A stretch of DNA of 5,732 nucleotides from an uncultured Shinella sp. (lineage in GTDB: Bacteria; Pseudomonadota; Alphaproteobacteria; Rhizobiales; Rhizobiaceae): NCBI GenBank assembly GCA_946481465.1, contig CAMLOC010000275.1, forward strand, positions 1 to 5,732, given 5' to 3'. Below, in pieces: positions 5,012 through 5,732 of the stretch. The notes below the pieces were generated by a model, which worked only from the letters and a program-made list of their open reading frames with translations, did no database searches and was not told the origin of the DNA. The first letter of the stretch is position 1, and the number at the start of each line of letters is the position of its first letter. The position numbers and the translations under genes are program-made.

Positions 5012-5732
5012 ATGTCCGATAGCGCCCCGCTGGTTAGGATCGAAGGACTGCACAAGAGCTACGGCGACGTCGTCAAGGTGCTGCAGGGCCTCGATATCGA
5101 GATGAAGGCGGGCGACCGCGTTGTCGTCATCGGCCCGTCCGGCGGCGGCAAGTCCACGCTCCTGCGCGTGCTGATGGGGCTGGAGCAGATCGACAGCGGC
5201 TCCGTCTCCTTCGCCGGCAAGCCCTACATCTCCGCCGACGGCGGCAGGACCGCGATCGACGTGAAGGTCCGGCGCTCGATCGGCATGGTCTTCCAGCACT
5301 ATACGCTGTTTCCCCATCTCTCCGTCATCGGCAACCTCATCCTGGCGCCGATGAAGGTGCGGGGCGAGAAGAGGGCCGCGGCCGAGGAACGGGCCATGGC
5401 GCTCCTCACGCGCTTCGGCCTCGCCCAGAAGGCGCGTTCCTACCCGGCCCAGCTTTCCGGCGGCCAGAAGCAGCGCGTCGCCATCGCCCGCGCGCTGATG
5501 CTCGATCCGAAGCTCATGCTCTTCGACGAGGTCACCTCCGCGCTCGATCCCGAGCTGGTGGCCGAGGTCGAGCAGGTCATCCTGCAGCTCGCCCAGCAGC
5601 AGATGCCGATGGTCATCGTCACCCACGACATGTGGTTCGCCCGCAACATCGCCTCCCGCGTCATCTTCTGCGCCGGTGGCGTCGTCGTCGAGGACGGCCC
5701 GCCCGAACAGGTGCTCGGCTCGCCGAAGGAAG
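5012..5732 (+). CDS. ATP-binding protein of a polar amino-acid ABC importer (GlnQ/HisP type), 3'-truncated by the window
   Basis: The ATG at 5012 follows a ribosome site (GGAGGAGAG, 4995-5003, about 8 bases before the ATG) and reads open for 240 residues to the window edge; relatives are about 245-260 residues, so only the tail is missing. All nucleotide-binding motifs are intact: Walker A GPSGGGKST (41-49), Q-loop Gln95 in VFQHYTLFPH, signature LSGGQ (148-152), Walker B LMLFDE (168-173) with catalytic Glu173, D-loop SALD (176-179) and switch His205 in VTHDM. The FDEVTSALDPELV stretch is characteristic of the polar amino-acid uptake group. It would sit on the cytoplasmic face of the inner membrane and power uptake of whatever the upstream binding protein captures. 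No permease is in view; the usual permease genes probably lie beyond the right edge. I recognise the family but not a specific named system. Confidence 0.95.
   Translation, partial: MSDSAPLVRIEGLHKSYGDVVKVLQGLDIEMKAGDRVVVIGPSGGGKSTLLRVLMGLEQIDSGSVSFAGKPYISADGGRTAIDVKVRRSIGMVFQHYTLFPHLSVIGNLILAPMKVRGEKRAAAEERAMALLTRFGLAQKARSYPAQLSGGQKQRVAIARALMLDPKLMLFDEVTSALDPELVAEVEQVILQLAQQQMPMVIVTHDMWFARNIASRVIFCAGGVVVEDGPPEQVLGSPKE

Overview
The window is GC-rich, with strong G/C preference at third codon positions. Its gene content (an EmrAB-type efflux pair, an FCD-type GntR regulator and a family-3 amino-acid ABC importer) and its protein style suggest an alphaproteobacterium, most likely of the Rhizobiaceae or a relative. 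That placement is inferred from general resemblance, not from a marker gene. There are six protein-coding genes, two of them cut by the window edges. I see no RNA genes, CRISPR, insertion sequences or phage genes.

Left block (1-2386, + strand): the C-terminal part of an HlyD/EmrA-type membrane-fusion protein overlaps by 4 bases (ATGA) a 14-TM-class MFS transporter of the DHA2/EmrB type. Together they form a drug or toxic-compound efflux pump across the inner membrane and periplasm. A compact GC hairpin lies where this operon meets the next one, which converges on it with only 9 bases between the two stop codons.

Right block (2396-5732): a divergent locus built around a 202-base regulatory region (3901-4102). 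Leftward run a GntR/FCD regulator and, 2 bases after it, a divergent member of the pyrroline-5-carboxylate reductase (ProC) superfamily. Rightward run a periplasmic family-3 solute-binding protein, a strong 10-bp hairpin, and the ATPase of a polar amino-acid ABC importer, cut by the window edge. The permease genes are not in view and probably follow.

The most interesting part is the divergent control region. It carries a 21-bp imperfect direct repeat with a 29-bp period, made of four same-orientation GNCGACA units spaced 11, 18 and 11 bp. The repeat overlaps the -35 box of the predicted leftward promoter, the spacer and -10 of the predicted rightward promoter, and the expected rightward start point. 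The simplest model is that the GntR protein represses itself, the reductase and the importer together until the imported compound or a derivative binds its FCD domain. The reductase lacks the usual ProC substrate-binding signatures, so the compound is probably not ordinary pyrroline-5-carboxylate. Its identity cannot be read from the sequence.
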